Positions 43,101 through 51,090 are shown, counted from the first letter of the stretch. The stretch is 64,000 bases of DNA from Microbacterium sp. SS28 (GCF_022761035.1 NZ_JAKWJP010000001.1:186001-250000); one strand, 5' to 3'. Made by a program: numbers and translations. Notes: generated by a model not told the origin, from the letters alone.

Positions 43101-43590
43101 CCCTTGCACCTGTGCGAGTCATCGCAACCTCGCGGCCGATGTACGCAACGACGTGTGCAACGGCGCGATGGTGCGCACCAGCGATGAGCGCCTGCGTGTC
43201 TGCGTTGGCAACTGCCCACAGCACGCTCGCTGACTTCGGGATCGAGAACGTAAAGTCGTAACCGGCTACCGCGCGCTGACGGGGCCCGCCTGCCTGCCCT
43301 TCCCTGCCGTACTGCGGGTACGCGCGACCCAGGGGCTCGCCGGTGACCGGGTGCCGTCCCATCCCGATCAGCAGTTGCAGCTGTGCTTCGCTGACTGTGT
43401 CTCCCTCGCGGATGCTGGAAGCCAGCGACCCCAGACCGGCACCCATCCATCGGCCCGGCGGGGTGCCCTCCGCGCTGTAGTAGCGCGTGAGCGGAGTGGA
43501 AAGCGAGCGGTCTCCGTCGCCGGCGGCGACGGTGCGGAGCAGGTACTTGTAGCCGTCGCCGGCACTCATCACCCGCATCGAGACCGTCAC
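40132..43590 (-). CDS. MobF-type relaxase with TraA/RecD-like helicase
   Basis: 1152 aa. I choose GTG 43590 because a GGAGG stands seven bases before it; ATG 43611 would place that site inside the coding region. The N-terminal TrwC-like relaxase has the catalytic-Tyr region (MSAGDGYKYLLRTVAAGDG), FTFSIPKSASVLWAV and the metal triad DPHLHTHVVVSNK near residue 193. The C-terminal SF1 helicase has VGAAGTGKTTAMRAL (about 523), LVIVDEASLAG, LVGDHAQL, ITAHRAQGITTDTAHVL and YVAMTRGREAN. It nicks one strand at oriT, stays bound to the 5' end and unwinds the DNA for transfer. oriT should lie nearby, perhaps upstream of this gene; I could not identify it. Confidence 0.93.
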   Translation of the reverse strand: MTVSMRVMSAGDGYKYLLRTVAAGDGDRSLSTPLTRYYSAEGTPPGRWMGAGLGSLASSIREGDTVSEAQLQLLIGMGRHPVTGEPLGRAYPQYGREGQAGGPRQRAVAGYDFTFSIPKSASVLWAVANADTQALIAGAHHRAVAHVVAYIGREVAMTRTGARAGDGAVAQVRVHGLIATAFDHFDSRAGDPHLHTHVVVSNKVQTALDGKWRSLDGRPVHAAVVALSELHEAIFSDELTRSLGIDWEARDLGRDRNTTWAIVGVPEELVHEFSTRAHAIDGETDRLIAAYVASHGHRPTAATIMKLRAQATLSTRPEKQLHSLAELTGGWRNRASNALGREATSWAHALVADSAGPTLMRATDLSPQQLATLGNSVMVTVADKRTTWRRWNLVAEAARQTMPMRFATASDREAVVELVADAAESASLRLSPPEIAATPLEFQRADGSSVFRARRSAVFTAELLLEAEARLLDRSRDTLAPRMPTVQTRSAGRDRIALGSDQREALDRIVSSGRTVDLLVGAAGTGKTTAMRALRDAWEAFYGRGSVVGLAPSAGAAHVLAEELGIPTENTAKWWTNHLIHGDSFSAGQLVIVDEASLAGTLSLDRVSRLAADAGAKVLLVGDHAQLQAVDAGGAFALLVHDRDDVPELVDVHRFVHSWEKEASVQLRDGDVDVIDAYAEHGRLVEGDSDAMIDAAYAQWRDDVRRGKSSVLVADSNDAVAALNVRARAERILDGEVTGPDEVTLHAGTAAAVGDIVLTRRNDRTLRAGRTWVRNGDRWSVVALRRDGGILVRRTGRAWGATVALPAAYAAEHVDLGYAITAHRAQGITTDTAHVLVRSGMTRESLYVAMTRGREANTAYVAVDRPETAHGGPHPGDPIDVTARTVLYGVVQLVGAELSAHETIAAEQDRWESIAQLGAEYETIAAAAQRDRWVALIERAGLTSAEASGVFDSEAFGPLTAALRRAEADHHDVDLLFPAVVRSRGFDGAGDVAAVILSRLEKTIARGAAQRDIGRRAPRLIAGLIPEALGPMTTEMRVALDERKSLMEHRAQRLTESALAGRDSWVAALGVEPHGSARAAWIRQARVVAAYRDRYAITGHRPIGGVPTSSAQERDAVRARTAMEAARRLASAASDQASGARGSTHRMAAPSR

Positions 43591-43656
43591 CGCGCCACCT
43601 CCGCTCTTCACGGAGGAGGTGCGCTATCGGGGCCGACGCGATATTGATCGCGGGCT

Positions 43657-45114
43657 TTATCGCGTGCGTGCGGCGATGTAGTCCGACCAATCGCGGGCCG
43701 CGAGCATCGCCCATTTGGTGGCGGTCTTGTCGGCGATTCCGATGAGGTCGGCGAGCACAGGGGCGGGGAGCAGGCCGGCGAGGGAGAAAAGAGCGGCGTG
43801 GCGAGATCGGGCCGGGTGGATGCCGTGAGCGACGAGCTCTTTGCGGAAGTTCTCTCGTTCCAGGTGCCTGCCAGGATTGCGGCCAGGGAAGAGCCAGCCG
43901 TGGCTCGTGCTGGCGATGCTGGGAACCCGGCGGGTGGCGTGCTCCCGGATGAGGGTGTCGAGGATCGGGGGCATCCCCATGGGCGTGGTGTCGAAAGCCA
44001 CCAACACTTTGCCGTCGTCTGTGACGGTGATCTGGTCGGTGGTCATGGCGCAGACGTCCATCAGGTTCTGCGCGAACAGCAGTGTGAACAGGCCTCCGAT
44101 TCGGGCGTAGGGGCGGATCGTGTCGTCGTGGAGCAGGATGTCGACCTGTTGCCAGCGTTCCTCGTCAGACACGTCGACGATGGGGAGGCTGCTTGGTGGG
44201 GCTGTCAGCCTGAGGGCCCGGTTGGCGCCGGTGCGGCGGAGCCAGCTGATGAATCCGTATTGCCCGGCGCGTCCCCCGGGATGGTCGCTGAAGTAGAGGT
44301 CCAGCTGCGGTTGCGTGAGGGTGGCGATCGTGGTGCCGTGCTCGATGGCCCAGTTCGCGAGCCGGATCCCGAGGGTGACCTTGTAACGGGCGGCGTCGGC
44401 TTGCCCTTTGCTGATGTGAGCTCCGCCCCCTGATTGTTGTCTCAGCAGGTGCAGGACGTGCCAGCGCGCGTATCTGCTGATGAGTGCGGCGTGTTCGGCG
44501 TCTAGCGGTGCGAGCTTGTCGTCCAGCCAGCGCTCGATCCTTTCCAGGGAGGCGTCGTAGGCGGGCAGGATGCCGGTGCCGGCGAGCAGGTCTCGGAGAT
44601 AGGTGTGGGACCGGTCTGACGGGAACCCGCGGAATGCGTCGTGGCTGATTGGCATCTCCCCGCGCGCCATCAGCCCGAGCAGGCGATTGCCGGTTGCCGG
44701 CGGTTTCAGAAGCCAGCTGATCACGCTCTGCGGCCGCTTCGCGCCCGCGAGCTCGTCGTAGAGCGGCTGTAGTCGATCGTGGATGCGACTGGTGGTCGGG
44801 TCGGTGAGCAGGGTGGTGAGGCGCTTGGCCAGGACGCAGCCGGCGCATCGCCTGTTGCTGTAGGGCTGGTCTTCGCGGCCGCAACTCGTGCAGGCGAACA
44901 CGGATTCCTCGCCGGCGCAGGACGCGCAGACCGCCAAGCCGCTGCTCACGGTCGAGTGATATCCGAGCGGGCGGCGCTGCGCGCATTCCGGGCAGATGCC
45001 CGGGTGGTAGGCCATCGCGAAGCGGCACTTCGCGCAGATCGGCCCGATCGGCAGCGTCACGGTCACGCGCATCGCGCCGCAGCGAGCACACGCCCGCCGG
45101 GGCGCTGGACTCAC
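43657..45114 (-). CDS. zinc-ribbon recombinase-like protein of a three-gene cassette
   Basis: 485 aa. The N-terminal ~100 residues hold five CxxC knuckles (CARC, CAKC, CPEC, CASC, CTSC) and a CAGC, forming zinc ribbons. The C-terminal half is built like a tyrosine-recombinase catalytic domain: YARIGGLFTLLFAQNLMDVCAMT, HGWLFPGRNPGRHLERENF, ARSRHAALFSLAGLLPAPVLADLIGI, TATKWAMLAARDWSDYIAAR. The box I region lacks an obvious arginine, so activity is uncertain. It overlaps the HTH gene (45111-45114) and acts with it and the upstream recombinase. Similar trios in actinobacteria recall TnpA/TnpB/TnpC of Tn554-type elements. Confidence 0.7.
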   Translation of the reverse strand: MSPAPRRACARCGAMRVTVTLPIGPICAKCRFAMAYHPGICPECAQRRPLGYHSTVSSGLAVCASCAGEESVFACTSCGREDQPYSNRRCAGCVLAKRLTTLLTDPTTSRIHDRLQPLYDELAGAKRPQSVISWLLKPPATGNRLLGLMARGEMPISHDAFRGFPSDRSHTYLRDLLAGTGILPAYDASLERIERWLDDKLAPLDAEHAALISRYARWHVLHLLRQQSGGGAHISKGQADAARYKVTLGIRLANWAIEHGTTIATLTQPQLDLYFSDHPGGRAGQYGFISWLRRTGANRALRLTAPPSSLPIVDVSDEERWQQVDILLHDDTIRPYARIGGLFTLLFAQNLMDVCAMTTDQITVTDDGKVLVAFDTTPMGMPPILDTLIREHATRRVPSIASTSHGWLFPGRNPGRHLERENFRKELVAHGIHPARSRHAALFSLAGLLPAPVLADLIGIADKTATKWAMLAARDWSDYIAARTR

Positions 45115-45449
45115 TCGGTGACGCCGTCGGGCCGGCGAATCCGGGCGCGGACCGGGCGCAGGTCACCGATCTTCGGGCCGCCCTCCCCCGCCGTCCCGGT
45201 GCGGGCAGTCGCGGTGGCGACCACCACCGGGGTGATCAGGTCCGTCGGGGTGCATCCCAGTGCGTCGCAGAGCGCGACGAGCACCTCGGTGTTCAACCGC
45301 TGCGGGGTCTTCGTGACCAGCCGGTAGACGTGCTCACGGGTGAGGTGGATGCCGCGGTCCTCCAGCAGCGGGACCAGTTCGCTGGTCTGGAACATCCCCC
45401 GGTCGGCCATCACCTGTCGCAGGTTCCACTGCACCTGGATCGTCCTCAT
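45111..45449 (-). CDS. small helix-turn-helix protein of the recombinase cassette
   Basis: 112 aa from ATG 45449, two bases after the recombinase stop. It contains a compact XRE-like HTH: NLRQVMADRGMFQTSELVPLLEDRGIHLTREHVYRLVTKTP, then LNTEVLVALCDALGCTPTDLI. The tail is basic and Pro/Arg-rich. It overlaps the zinc-ribbon recombinase gene by four bases. Probably a regulator or directionality factor of the cassette. Confidence 0.8.
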   Translation of the reverse strand: MRTIQVQWNLRQVMADRGMFQTSELVPLLEDRGIHLTREHVYRLVTKTPQRLNTEVLVALCDALGCTPTDLITPVVVATATARTGTAGEGGPKIGDLRPVRARIRRPDGVTE

Positions 45450-45451
45450 CG

Positions 45452-46561
45452 TCACTCCGTCTCGCTCGTCCCATAGACCCTTGCCAGGGCCGCTTGCAGC
45501 GCCTTGTTCTTGAAGTCGTTCGATACCGATGTGTAGATCGCGGTGGTCGAGGCGTGCGTGTGCCCGACCTGCTCCGTGACGAACCGCTCCGGATAGCCAT
45601 GCTCGATCAGGTGCGTCACGTATGAGTGGCGCAGGCAATGCAAGGAGAGATGCTCATCCAGCCCGACCTCAGCGCGCGCTGTCGCGAAGAACTCGTCGAC
45701 GTGGCGCACGCTCACCCGGGTGCGCCGCTCGGTGAGCCAGAGCGCCGGGTGCCCGCCGGCCTCGTAGAGCGGCAGCGCCTGCGCGACCCACTGCTGCAAC
45801 CCGGCCACCGCCCAGTCGAACTCGGGCACCGCGAGAACCGTGCGCCGGCGCGGCAGCGATCCGCGCATCGCTTTCCCGAACCGGACGTGCACCGAGCCGT
45901 AGCTGCCCCAGATCCGCACGTGCGGATTGGGCCGCAAGTCCGCAACGTCCAGCCGCACCAGCTCGTTGCGGCGCAACCCGAACGCGTACGTGGTCTTGAT
46001 CATGGTTGCATCGCGCAACGCCGCCAATGCACCCTTCCGACCGGAACGGGCGATCGTCTCCACGCGGTCGTCGAGCCAGTCGAACAGCGCCTCGAGTTCC
46101 CGATAGGTCAACGGGCGCCGCTGCGGCCGGCCCTCGTACTCGTTCAGATGCGCGACGGTGTTCCACTCGTTGCAGATCTGCGCAGGGACCGTCCCGAACC
46201 GGTCATGACATTGCGTCGGCCACTCATAGCGGGAGTCCGTGAGGTAGTCGAAAAACATCCGCAACGTCAAGTGATAGCCGCGCACCGTCGACACCGCGAA
46301 CCGCGTCGGACCCGAAGTCAACGACACCGTGAAATCCTCCAGATCCGCAGGCGTCCACTCCCACGGATACGACTCCGTGAACTCCTGGAACCGGCGGATC
46401 AATCGCTCCCGATCCGCGATCGTGCCGCTCCCTAATTGACGCGACCTCTGCTGTCGCCCCCAGCCGCCGACCATCGCCTCGAACACCGCGGCGGGCTCGT
46501 TCAGGTGCACCACGCCGGGCACCAGCATCAACGGCGCCGCCCCTGGAAACTCCCCCGCCAT
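45452..46561 (-). CDS. tyrosine-type site-specific recombinase
   Basis: 369 aa. An N-terminal SAM-like core-binding domain (IADRERLIRRFQEFTESYPWEW, VSTVRGYHLTLRMFFDYLTDS) precedes the catalytic domain: TTYAFGLRRNELVRLDVADL (box I Arg), LSLHCLRHSYVTHLIEHG (HxxR), EQVGHTHASTTAIYTSVS (His and the Tyr nucleophile). All catalytic residues are present. It heads a three-gene - strand cassette with an HTH protein and a zinc-ribbon recombinase. An imperfect inverted repeat at 46574-46610 lies just upstream. It may drive its own cassette, rather than integration of the whole ICE at the tRNA, since the tRNA end is 25 kb away. Confidence 0.92.
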   Translation of the reverse strand: MAGEFPGAAPLMLVPGVVHLNEPAAVFEAMVGGWGRQQRSRQLGSGTIADRERLIRRFQEFTESYPWEWTPADLEDFTVSLTSGPTRFAVSTVRGYHLTLRMFFDYLTDSRYEWPTQCHDRFGTVPAQICNEWNTVAHLNEYEGRPQRRPLTYRELEALFDWLDDRVETIARSGRKGALAALRDATMIKTTYAFGLRRNELVRLDVADLRPNPHVRIWGSYGSVHVRFGKAMRGSLPRRRTVLAVPEFDWAVAGLQQWVAQALPLYEAGGHPALWLTERRTRVSVRHVDEFFATARAEVGLDEHLSLHCLRHSYVTHLIEHGYPERFVTEQVGHTHASTTAIYTSVSNDFKNKALQAALARVYGTSETE

Positions 46562-46885
46562 GCGCCCTCATCCGTTGCATAGAACATCACGATGTAACTT
46601 CTAACGCAACAATAGGATCGGCAGCCAGGTAACTCAAGGCATCGACGGGATCCGTTCCCACAACGTCGTGCCCTTCACCCCCATCAGATGTGACATCTGC
46701 TGCGATAAAGCCGGTTTGCCCTCGATCTGCAAGAGGCGTGACAGCTGTTGAGCAGGGACTTCATGGTCAGGAATGGCGCCTGGAGGTCGACGAGCTCTCT
46801 CGGATGGGCCAGACAAGGAGCGGGCCTTTACCTGCGTCAGGCGGCGCGTTCGACTGGATAAACTCGCGCGCATGGGGAACGACGC
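46562..46885. other. divergent gap between recombinase and DUF6932 genes
   Basis: 324 bases. Its left end carries the inverted repeat at 46574-46610. On the - strand around 46634-46760 one frame ends in the protein-like text KPALSQQMSHLMGVKGTTLWE, which could be the 3' tail of a lost gene. Otherwise I see only promoter space for the two flanking genes. Confidence 0.4.
46574..46610. promoter_or_regulatory. imperfect inverted repeat upstream of the recombinase gene
   Basis: GTTGCATAGAA (46574-46584) faces TTCTAACGCAAC (46599-46610), whose complement is GTTGCGTTAGAA; the 14-base centre contains the smaller palindrome ACATC-AC-GATGT. Arms of 11-12 bases around a short centre fit a tyrosine-recombinase core site or an operator for the cassette's HTH protein. 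Confidence 0.5.
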
Positions 46886-47380
46886 GTGATCCCGGCCTTC
46901 GAAGACGGGGACTGGTGCCTCCCGGACGGCATTCACATCACTACGCTCGACGAGATCGAAGAACGCTTCGTCACCGGCGCGCCATTCAGCGATCAGCGAC
47001 GCATCGTCTTCGACGCGTTCAAGGTCTGGTACTCGATCGTCTCGCCCCATCTTGGGGGCGCGCGGTTCTGGATCGACGGCGGCTTCGTCACGCACAAGCC
47101 ATGGGCGGCACCGTCCGACGTCGACGTTACAGTCATGGCGAAGACGAGCGACGTGAACGCGCTGCCCGCCGACGTGCAGGACCGCATCATGAATCTGCTG
47201 ACCGAGAGGACAGCGACCGGCAAGGTGCAACCGATGTCGGGCATGGTCGACGCGTTCCTGTTTGCGCGGGGCGACGTAGACAGCACTGTGGGATGGATCA
47301 ACGATTGGAAGACGGTACTCGACGAGAACCGGGTGCCGGTTCCGAACAAGGTCAAGGGGTTCTTGGAGGTGCGACCGTGA
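46886..47380 (+). CDS. DUF6932 nucleotidyltransferase-like protein
   Basis: 164 aa from GTG 46886, after GGGGA. It starts MIPAFEDGDWCLPDGIHITT and has the DUF6932 core RFWIDGGFVTHKPWAAPSDVDVTVMA, in which the GG/F-V-T-x-K and DVDV residues resemble the G-S and DxD metal site of minimal nucleotidyltransferases. The rest (VDAFLFARGDVDSTVGWINDWK) is typical of the family. It is coupled by GTGA to a larger unknown protein. By analogy with AbiEii- and MNT-type proteins it could be a toxin that modifies RNA or proteins; no activity can be read directly. Confidence 0.72.
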   Translation: MIPAFEDGDWCLPDGIHITTLDEIEERFVTGAPFSDQRRIVFDAFKVWYSIVSPHLGGARFWIDGGFVTHKPWAAPSDVDVTVMAKTSDVNALPADVQDRIMNLLTERTATGKVQPMSGMVDAFLFARGDVDSTVGWINDWKTVLDENRVPVPNKVKGFLEVRP

Positions 47381-48333
47381 CCCTGAACGCAGCGGAGATC
47401 GCCTCCTTCCGTGACGCTTGGTACGAGGCCGAAGGCGACGACTTCGCGAGCCGCGCGACCCGCCGCTCCCTGCAAGCGTTCGCATTTGAGCACGACGAGT
47501 TGACGCCTCTGCTCTTCGAACTCACGAACCGTGCGCAGTCCGAACTCGATCTGCATCTCGACGGCGAGACGGTGCATCACCACGAAGCGAATGCAGAGTC
47601 GTTCGCCCAGTTGGTTCGCGGTATCGCTGATGCGACGAAGGAAGTTGCGAAGCACATGCTCGGGCGTCAGCGACGCTCCTCAACGCTGCGTATCCTCGCC
47701 CCCAGCCCCGGTTCGGTTCGCGTCGTCTTGAAGGCTGCGACGCCGGAAGAGGCGACCGGGCGCACCGCGCAGAACACGCGCACACCGTCAGTCGACTCGA
47801 CGTCGCTCGACGCGATTGCCGTGCTGCTATCGCGGGCGCAGCAGGAGGGCGCGAAGGTGACCGATGACGTTCTGTCGGGCCTCGCTGCCGATCTGCCGCA
47901 GAAAGCACACGCTGGGCTGAAGCGTGCAGCCAAGGCGATCGACGCGCAGGACTGGGACATCGTGGGCGAGTTGAGATCGGTGCACGGCTTCCAGCCCGTG
48001 CATGTCGGCGCGCTGGGGGCCAAGGCACTTTTGCGCGTGCTCGACGAGCATCAGGAGAGCAGCACGTCGACGACGCTCTCGGGAGCGATCGACGGCACGC
48101 GGCGCTCGATCGGTGCACTGTGGTTCACCCCTGACGGCAGGGCTGCGATCGAAGCAGCGGTGCCCAGCCCGGAACTCATGGAGCAGGCGGTGCAGCACGA
48201 TGCAGCGAATCAGCGAGTGCGAGCCGAGTTCGACGTGGTGACGATCGTCGGCAAGGGAGCGAACGCGCGTCGTCGCCAGGTGTACACGCTACGTTCAATC
48301 GAGCCACTGCCCGACGCCCCGACGCTGATCTAG
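47377..48333 (+). CDS. partner of the DUF6932 protein (unknown)
   Basis: 318 aa, GTG start inside the DUF6932 stop (GTGA). Not recognised. Residues ~1-110 are helical and acidic (NAAEIASFRDAWYEAEGDDF, LLFELTNRAQSELDLHLDGE). A beta-rich segment follows (STLRILAPSPGSVRVVLKAAT). Later blocks include HAGLKRAAKAIDAQDWDIVGEL and a C-terminal beta region (VVTIVGKGANARRRQVYTLRSIEPL). Tight coupling makes it a likely antitoxin, sensor or structural partner of the nucleotidyltransferase-like protein. Confidence 0.65.
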   Translation: MTLNAAEIASFRDAWYEAEGDDFASRATRRSLQAFAFEHDELTPLLFELTNRAQSELDLHLDGETVHHHEANAESFAQLVRGIADATKEVAKHMLGRQRRSSTLRILAPSPGSVRVVLKAATPEEATGRTAQNTRTPSVDSTSLDAIAVLLSRAQQEGAKVTDDVLSGLAADLPQKAHAGLKRAAKAIDAQDWDIVGELRSVHGFQPVHVGALGAKALLRVLDEHQESSTSTTLSGAIDGTRRSIGALWFTPDGRAAIEAAVPSPELMEQAVQHDAANQRVRAEFDVVTIVGKGANARRRQVYTLRSIEPLPDAPTLI

Positions 48334-48339
48334 CGCGAC

Positions 48340-48363
48340 CACTCGCAACCTCGGCAGCGAGTG
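48340..48363. terminator. stem-loop after the DUF6932 pair
   Basis: CACTCGC (48340-48346) pairs with GCGAGTG (48357-48363) around a ten-base loop, seven bases after the stop at 48333. Convergent genes end on either side (48333 and 48491), so a terminator is expected here. There is no T-run. Confidence 0.4.
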
Positions 48364-48490
48364 CGCGCGCCGCGGTCAAGGGTCGAGGGTCAACGCGTGG
48401 CGGGCGGGAGGTGGACAGCGCCGCACGGCTGGGAACAGTCGTACGTCGCGGTGTCGCGCCACGTCGCATCCTCCACGCGAGGCGTTCAGC

Positions 48491-49633
48491 TCATCTCGCT
48501 CTCAGCCAACTGGTGACCAGACTCTCCCACCGCGCGGGATCGGAATTCCACGTCATCGTGTGGCCAGCATCGAATTCCTCGAGCTCAACGATGTCTCCGC
48601 GGAGCCCTGCGAGTACCCGCGAAGGGCCGATCGGTGCCGAGTCGTCCCGTGTACCGTGAAGGATCAATGTCGGTGTCTCGAGTTCGTGCGCGCGAGTGTT
48701 CCAGTTGAGCGAACGCAACGAGATGGGTCTGGGGAGCCCGACCTGCCGGGCGAGCGGACCGAACGCGAGCCACGGCACTGCAAGCAATCCGAAAGCGGCG
48801 GGGATGCCGGCCCGAGCACAGTTCGCCTTGATTGTTTCGATCCAGTCGAGGACCGGAGACTCAAGGACGAGTGCGCTGATACGCGGCGAGTAGCGGGGGT
48901 CAGCGGCGAGCTGCAGCGCAATCGCCGCGCCCATCGACCATCCGAAGAGCACAATGCGTTGCGCGCCATTAGCGATGGCGAATTGCACGGCTGCGGCGAC
49001 GTCGTCGACCTCGGTGGCTCCGAGGGTGGAGCGTCCCGTACCTGCCCAGGGTCCGTCGCCGTCATTCCGAAAGGTCACCACGAGTGAGGTGTAGCCGAGC
49101 GCAGCGGCGACTTGTGCTCCGCGCAACGGCCCGGAACGTGGACTGCCGAGTCCGTGGATGTGAATTGCCCAGGTCTCCGGATCGTCGCCCTTGATCAGCC
49201 AGGCAGGGGCGGTGCCTGCGGGAGTCGGAAACTGCACGTCTGCGGCGTCGAGACCAGCCTCAGCTGGCGTCGTGAAGTAGATGCCGCTCCACGAGACTCG
49301 ATCACCGATCGCCGGTAGGAGACCGGCGGAGAGCTTCGTCGCTCGACGCGCAACCAGGCTGGGCCCTCGCTGCTCGACATCCTCAGAGAGTTGCGCCCAT
49401 CCGCCTCCTTCGAACAGGAGGGTGTACGAGCCGCGGGCGATCGTCTGCCGCGTCTGGTCGAGCACGACCACGACTGCGCCTTCATCCCTCTCGACATCCC
49501 GGATCGAAAGATTGAAGGTTCGGGGCGCGGGTGGAGCCGTCAGCCGACGGGCTATGACCGCGCCGACGCCGAGCGCCGAGGCTGCGGCAGCACTGAGCAT
49601 CCATCCCAGCGTTCTCGGTGTGCGCACTCCCAT
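48491..49633 (-). CDS. alpha/beta hydrolase, membrane-anchored or exported
   Basis: 380 aa. The N-terminus has an Ala-rich hydrophobic helix (LGWMLSAAAASALGVGAVIA) that should act as signal anchor or uncleaved signal. The catalytic part has the hydrolase fold: WAIHIHGLGSPRSGP (oxyanion region), VLFGWSMGAAIALQLA (GxSxG nucleophile elbow, Ser), LILHGTRDDSAPIG (acid) and FDAGHTMTWN (His). All three catalytic residues can be placed. Substrate unknown; related proteins are carboxylesterases or peptidases of the prolyl-oligopeptidase type. It stands alone in the conjugative element between two two-to-three gene modules. Confidence 0.82.
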   Translation of the reverse strand: MGVRTPRTLGWMLSAAAASALGVGAVIARRLTAPPAPRTFNLSIRDVERDEGAVVVVLDQTRQTIARGSYTLLFEGGGWAQLSEDVEQRGPSLVARRATKLSAGLLPAIGDRVSWSGIYFTTPAEAGLDAADVQFPTPAGTAPAWLIKGDDPETWAIHIHGLGSPRSGPLRGAQVAAALGYTSLVVTFRNDGDGPWAGTGRSTLGATEVDDVAAAVQFAIANGAQRIVLFGWSMGAAIALQLAADPRYSPRISALVLESPVLDWIETIKANCARAGIPAAFGLLAVPWLAFGPLARQVGLPRPISLRSLNWNTRAHELETPTLILHGTRDDSAPIGPSRVLAGLRGDIVELEEFDAGHTMTWNSDPARWESLVTSWLRAR

Positions 49634-49663
49634 GCCCGTTCTGTTGTCGGCGACGAACCAGGC

Positions 49664-50629
49664 TCATCGCATATCTGAGCCAAGCAGATGGGCCTCAGCT
49701 CGTTCCAGCAGGTGACGGTCTTCGTTGGTCGGATCGAACTCGACGCGTGGGTCGATCATCGCGTCTCGAATCTCCACCACCTCGCGATGGAGCACTGTCT
49801 CGGGATCCTCAAGTCGAATGGCAGTGGCGTCGCGCTGGCTGAGTCCGGGTCGGACTCGAGTCGCGGCATCCCACAGCGGCGTGAGCTGCTCGACAAAGCT
49901 CTGCGTTCGCGTCAGCCTCCTTCGCTCGCCGATGTAGCGAAGGGCGGGCTGACCCGCGAGGCCGATACAGAGGAAGACGAAGGTGAGGAGGAAGAGCGGA
50001 CCGTACAGGCTGCCTGCTGCAACCATCAGCTGCAGATTTCCGGTGAGATGCGCGATGTCCATGACGATCACAACCACGCTGAGCGAGACGCCGAGCACGG
50101 CGCCAATGATGAGCGATCCGGCCGGAATTCGCTGCACACCAGTGCGGAGCCGGAATTGACGGATCGCGACCGTCGCCATGGCCGCGACCACGACGCCGTA
50201 GTAGGTGAATTGAATGATGGAGTAGGCCGCCGCTGCCGGTTGTTCCCCGAGGTCCAGCATGAAGTTCGTCGTCGTAGAGCCCGTGTCGATCAGGAGGAAG
50301 GCGGTCACCAGGCCGGCGAGTGCAACGACAAGCGTGGCCGGTCCGAGGGCGATACGAACAGGTAGCGGACGGTACTCGGCCGCCTTCGTGATGCCACGAC
50401 CGAGGAAGAAGACGCCGATCATCAGTGCGGCGTCAGCGATCAACGTCCCGAGGTTCGAGCCGCCCAGAAGCGCATCCACAGGCGCATACACTGCATCGAC
50501 GCTGAGCGTCATGGCGATCGCGATCGTGATCGCAGCGTACGTGATGCTGCGCTCCGCCCTTCGGCGGCGCAGGATCAGCAGACTGATGACGAGTACCCAC
50601 ATCAGCGACGCGATGACGGCCTGAATCAT
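49664..50629 (-). CDS. MAB_1171c-type membrane protein (DUF6545-like)
   Basis: 321 aa. About seven membrane helices occupy residues 1-235: SLMWVLVISLLIL, ITYAAITIAIAMTLSV, LIADAALMIGVFFLG, LGPATLVVALAGLVTAFLL, IIQFTYYGVVVAAMATV, SLIIGAVLGVSLSVVVIV, FLLTFVFLCIGLAG. A cytosolic tail (RTQSFVEQLTPLWDAATRVRPG, REVVEIRDAMIDPRVEF) follows. The layout and tail match the MAB_1171c family putative transporters, which in actinobacteria sit beside an XRE regulator and a metallopeptidase, as here. ATGA overlap with the peptidase gene. Transport activity is unproven. Confidence 0.75.
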   Translation of the reverse strand: MIQAVIASLMWVLVISLLILRRRRAERSITYAAITIAIAMTLSVDAVYAPVDALLGGSNLGTLIADAALMIGVFFLGRGITKAAEYRPLPVRIALGPATLVVALAGLVTAFLLIDTGSTTTNFMLDLGEQPAAAAYSIIQFTYYGVVVAAMATVAIRQFRLRTGVQRIPAGSLIIGAVLGVSLSVVVIVMDIAHLTGNLQLMVAAGSLYGPLFLLTFVFLCIGLAGQPALRYIGERRRLTRTQSFVEQLTPLWDAATRVRPGLSQRDATAIRLEDPETVLHREVVEIRDAMIDPRVEFDPTNEDRHLLERAEAHLLGSDMR

Positions 50630-51090
50630 CCGAAGATCTCCAGGTAGCGAGACTCTGCAAACGCCGAACCTCTGATCGCGGCGGCCAGATGGTCGGCGAG
50701 CGACTCCGCTGCGACTTCACTGTCGCAGTCCAGGTCCTGCCGGGCGAGGAGGCGGCGACGCGTGTGCGGCGGGATGTCGGGAAGCAGGAAGTCGTCGACC
50801 GAGCAATCGTCGTCGTCGCCGTGGCCGAGGATCATGTGCGCGAACTCGTGCAGCACGAACTGCTGCCGGTGAAGGATCGAGTCGCTATGTGCGTGGAGGA
50901 CGAGATCCTCCGAATCCGTGATCAGCCACAGGGCGCAGATCCCGTCGTGTTCACCGAGGTCGGCGAGCTCGACGATTCGAAGTGTTCGCTGCCGGCGCTT
51001 CTGGAGGACGCTGACCAGTTCGTCGAAAGTGAAAGCGCTCCCGAGCGCGAGGTCTTCGACGGCCGTCGACACGGTCTGTTCGATGTTCAC
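50626..51090 (-). CDS. ImmA/IrrE-like metallopeptidase
   Basis: 154 aa from GTG 51090 with GGGAG nine bases upstream. LHRQQFVLHEFAHMILGHGDDD gives the HExxH zinc site (HEFAH, about residue 80), and CDSEVAAESLADHLAAAI gives the downstream acidic ligands. An N-terminal segment (LGSAFTFDELVSVLQKRRQRTLRI) precedes it. It lies between an XRE regulator and the MAB_1171c-type membrane protein, a conserved trio. It may process the regulator or another protein on signal. Confidence 0.78.
   Translation of the reverse strand: MNIEQTVSTAVEDLALGSAFTFDELVSVLQKRRQRTLRIVELADLGEHDGICALWLITDSEDLVLHAHSDSILHRQQFVLHEFAHMILGHGDDDDCSVDDFLLPDIPPHTRRRLLARQDLDCDSEVAAESLADHLAAAIRGSAFAESRYLEIFG

Noticed and set aside
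43637..43652. CGCGAT-ATTG-ATCGCG hairpin as oriT or terminator
   Set aside because: Only a six-base stem with no flanking repeats or nick-site pattern; too weak to assign.
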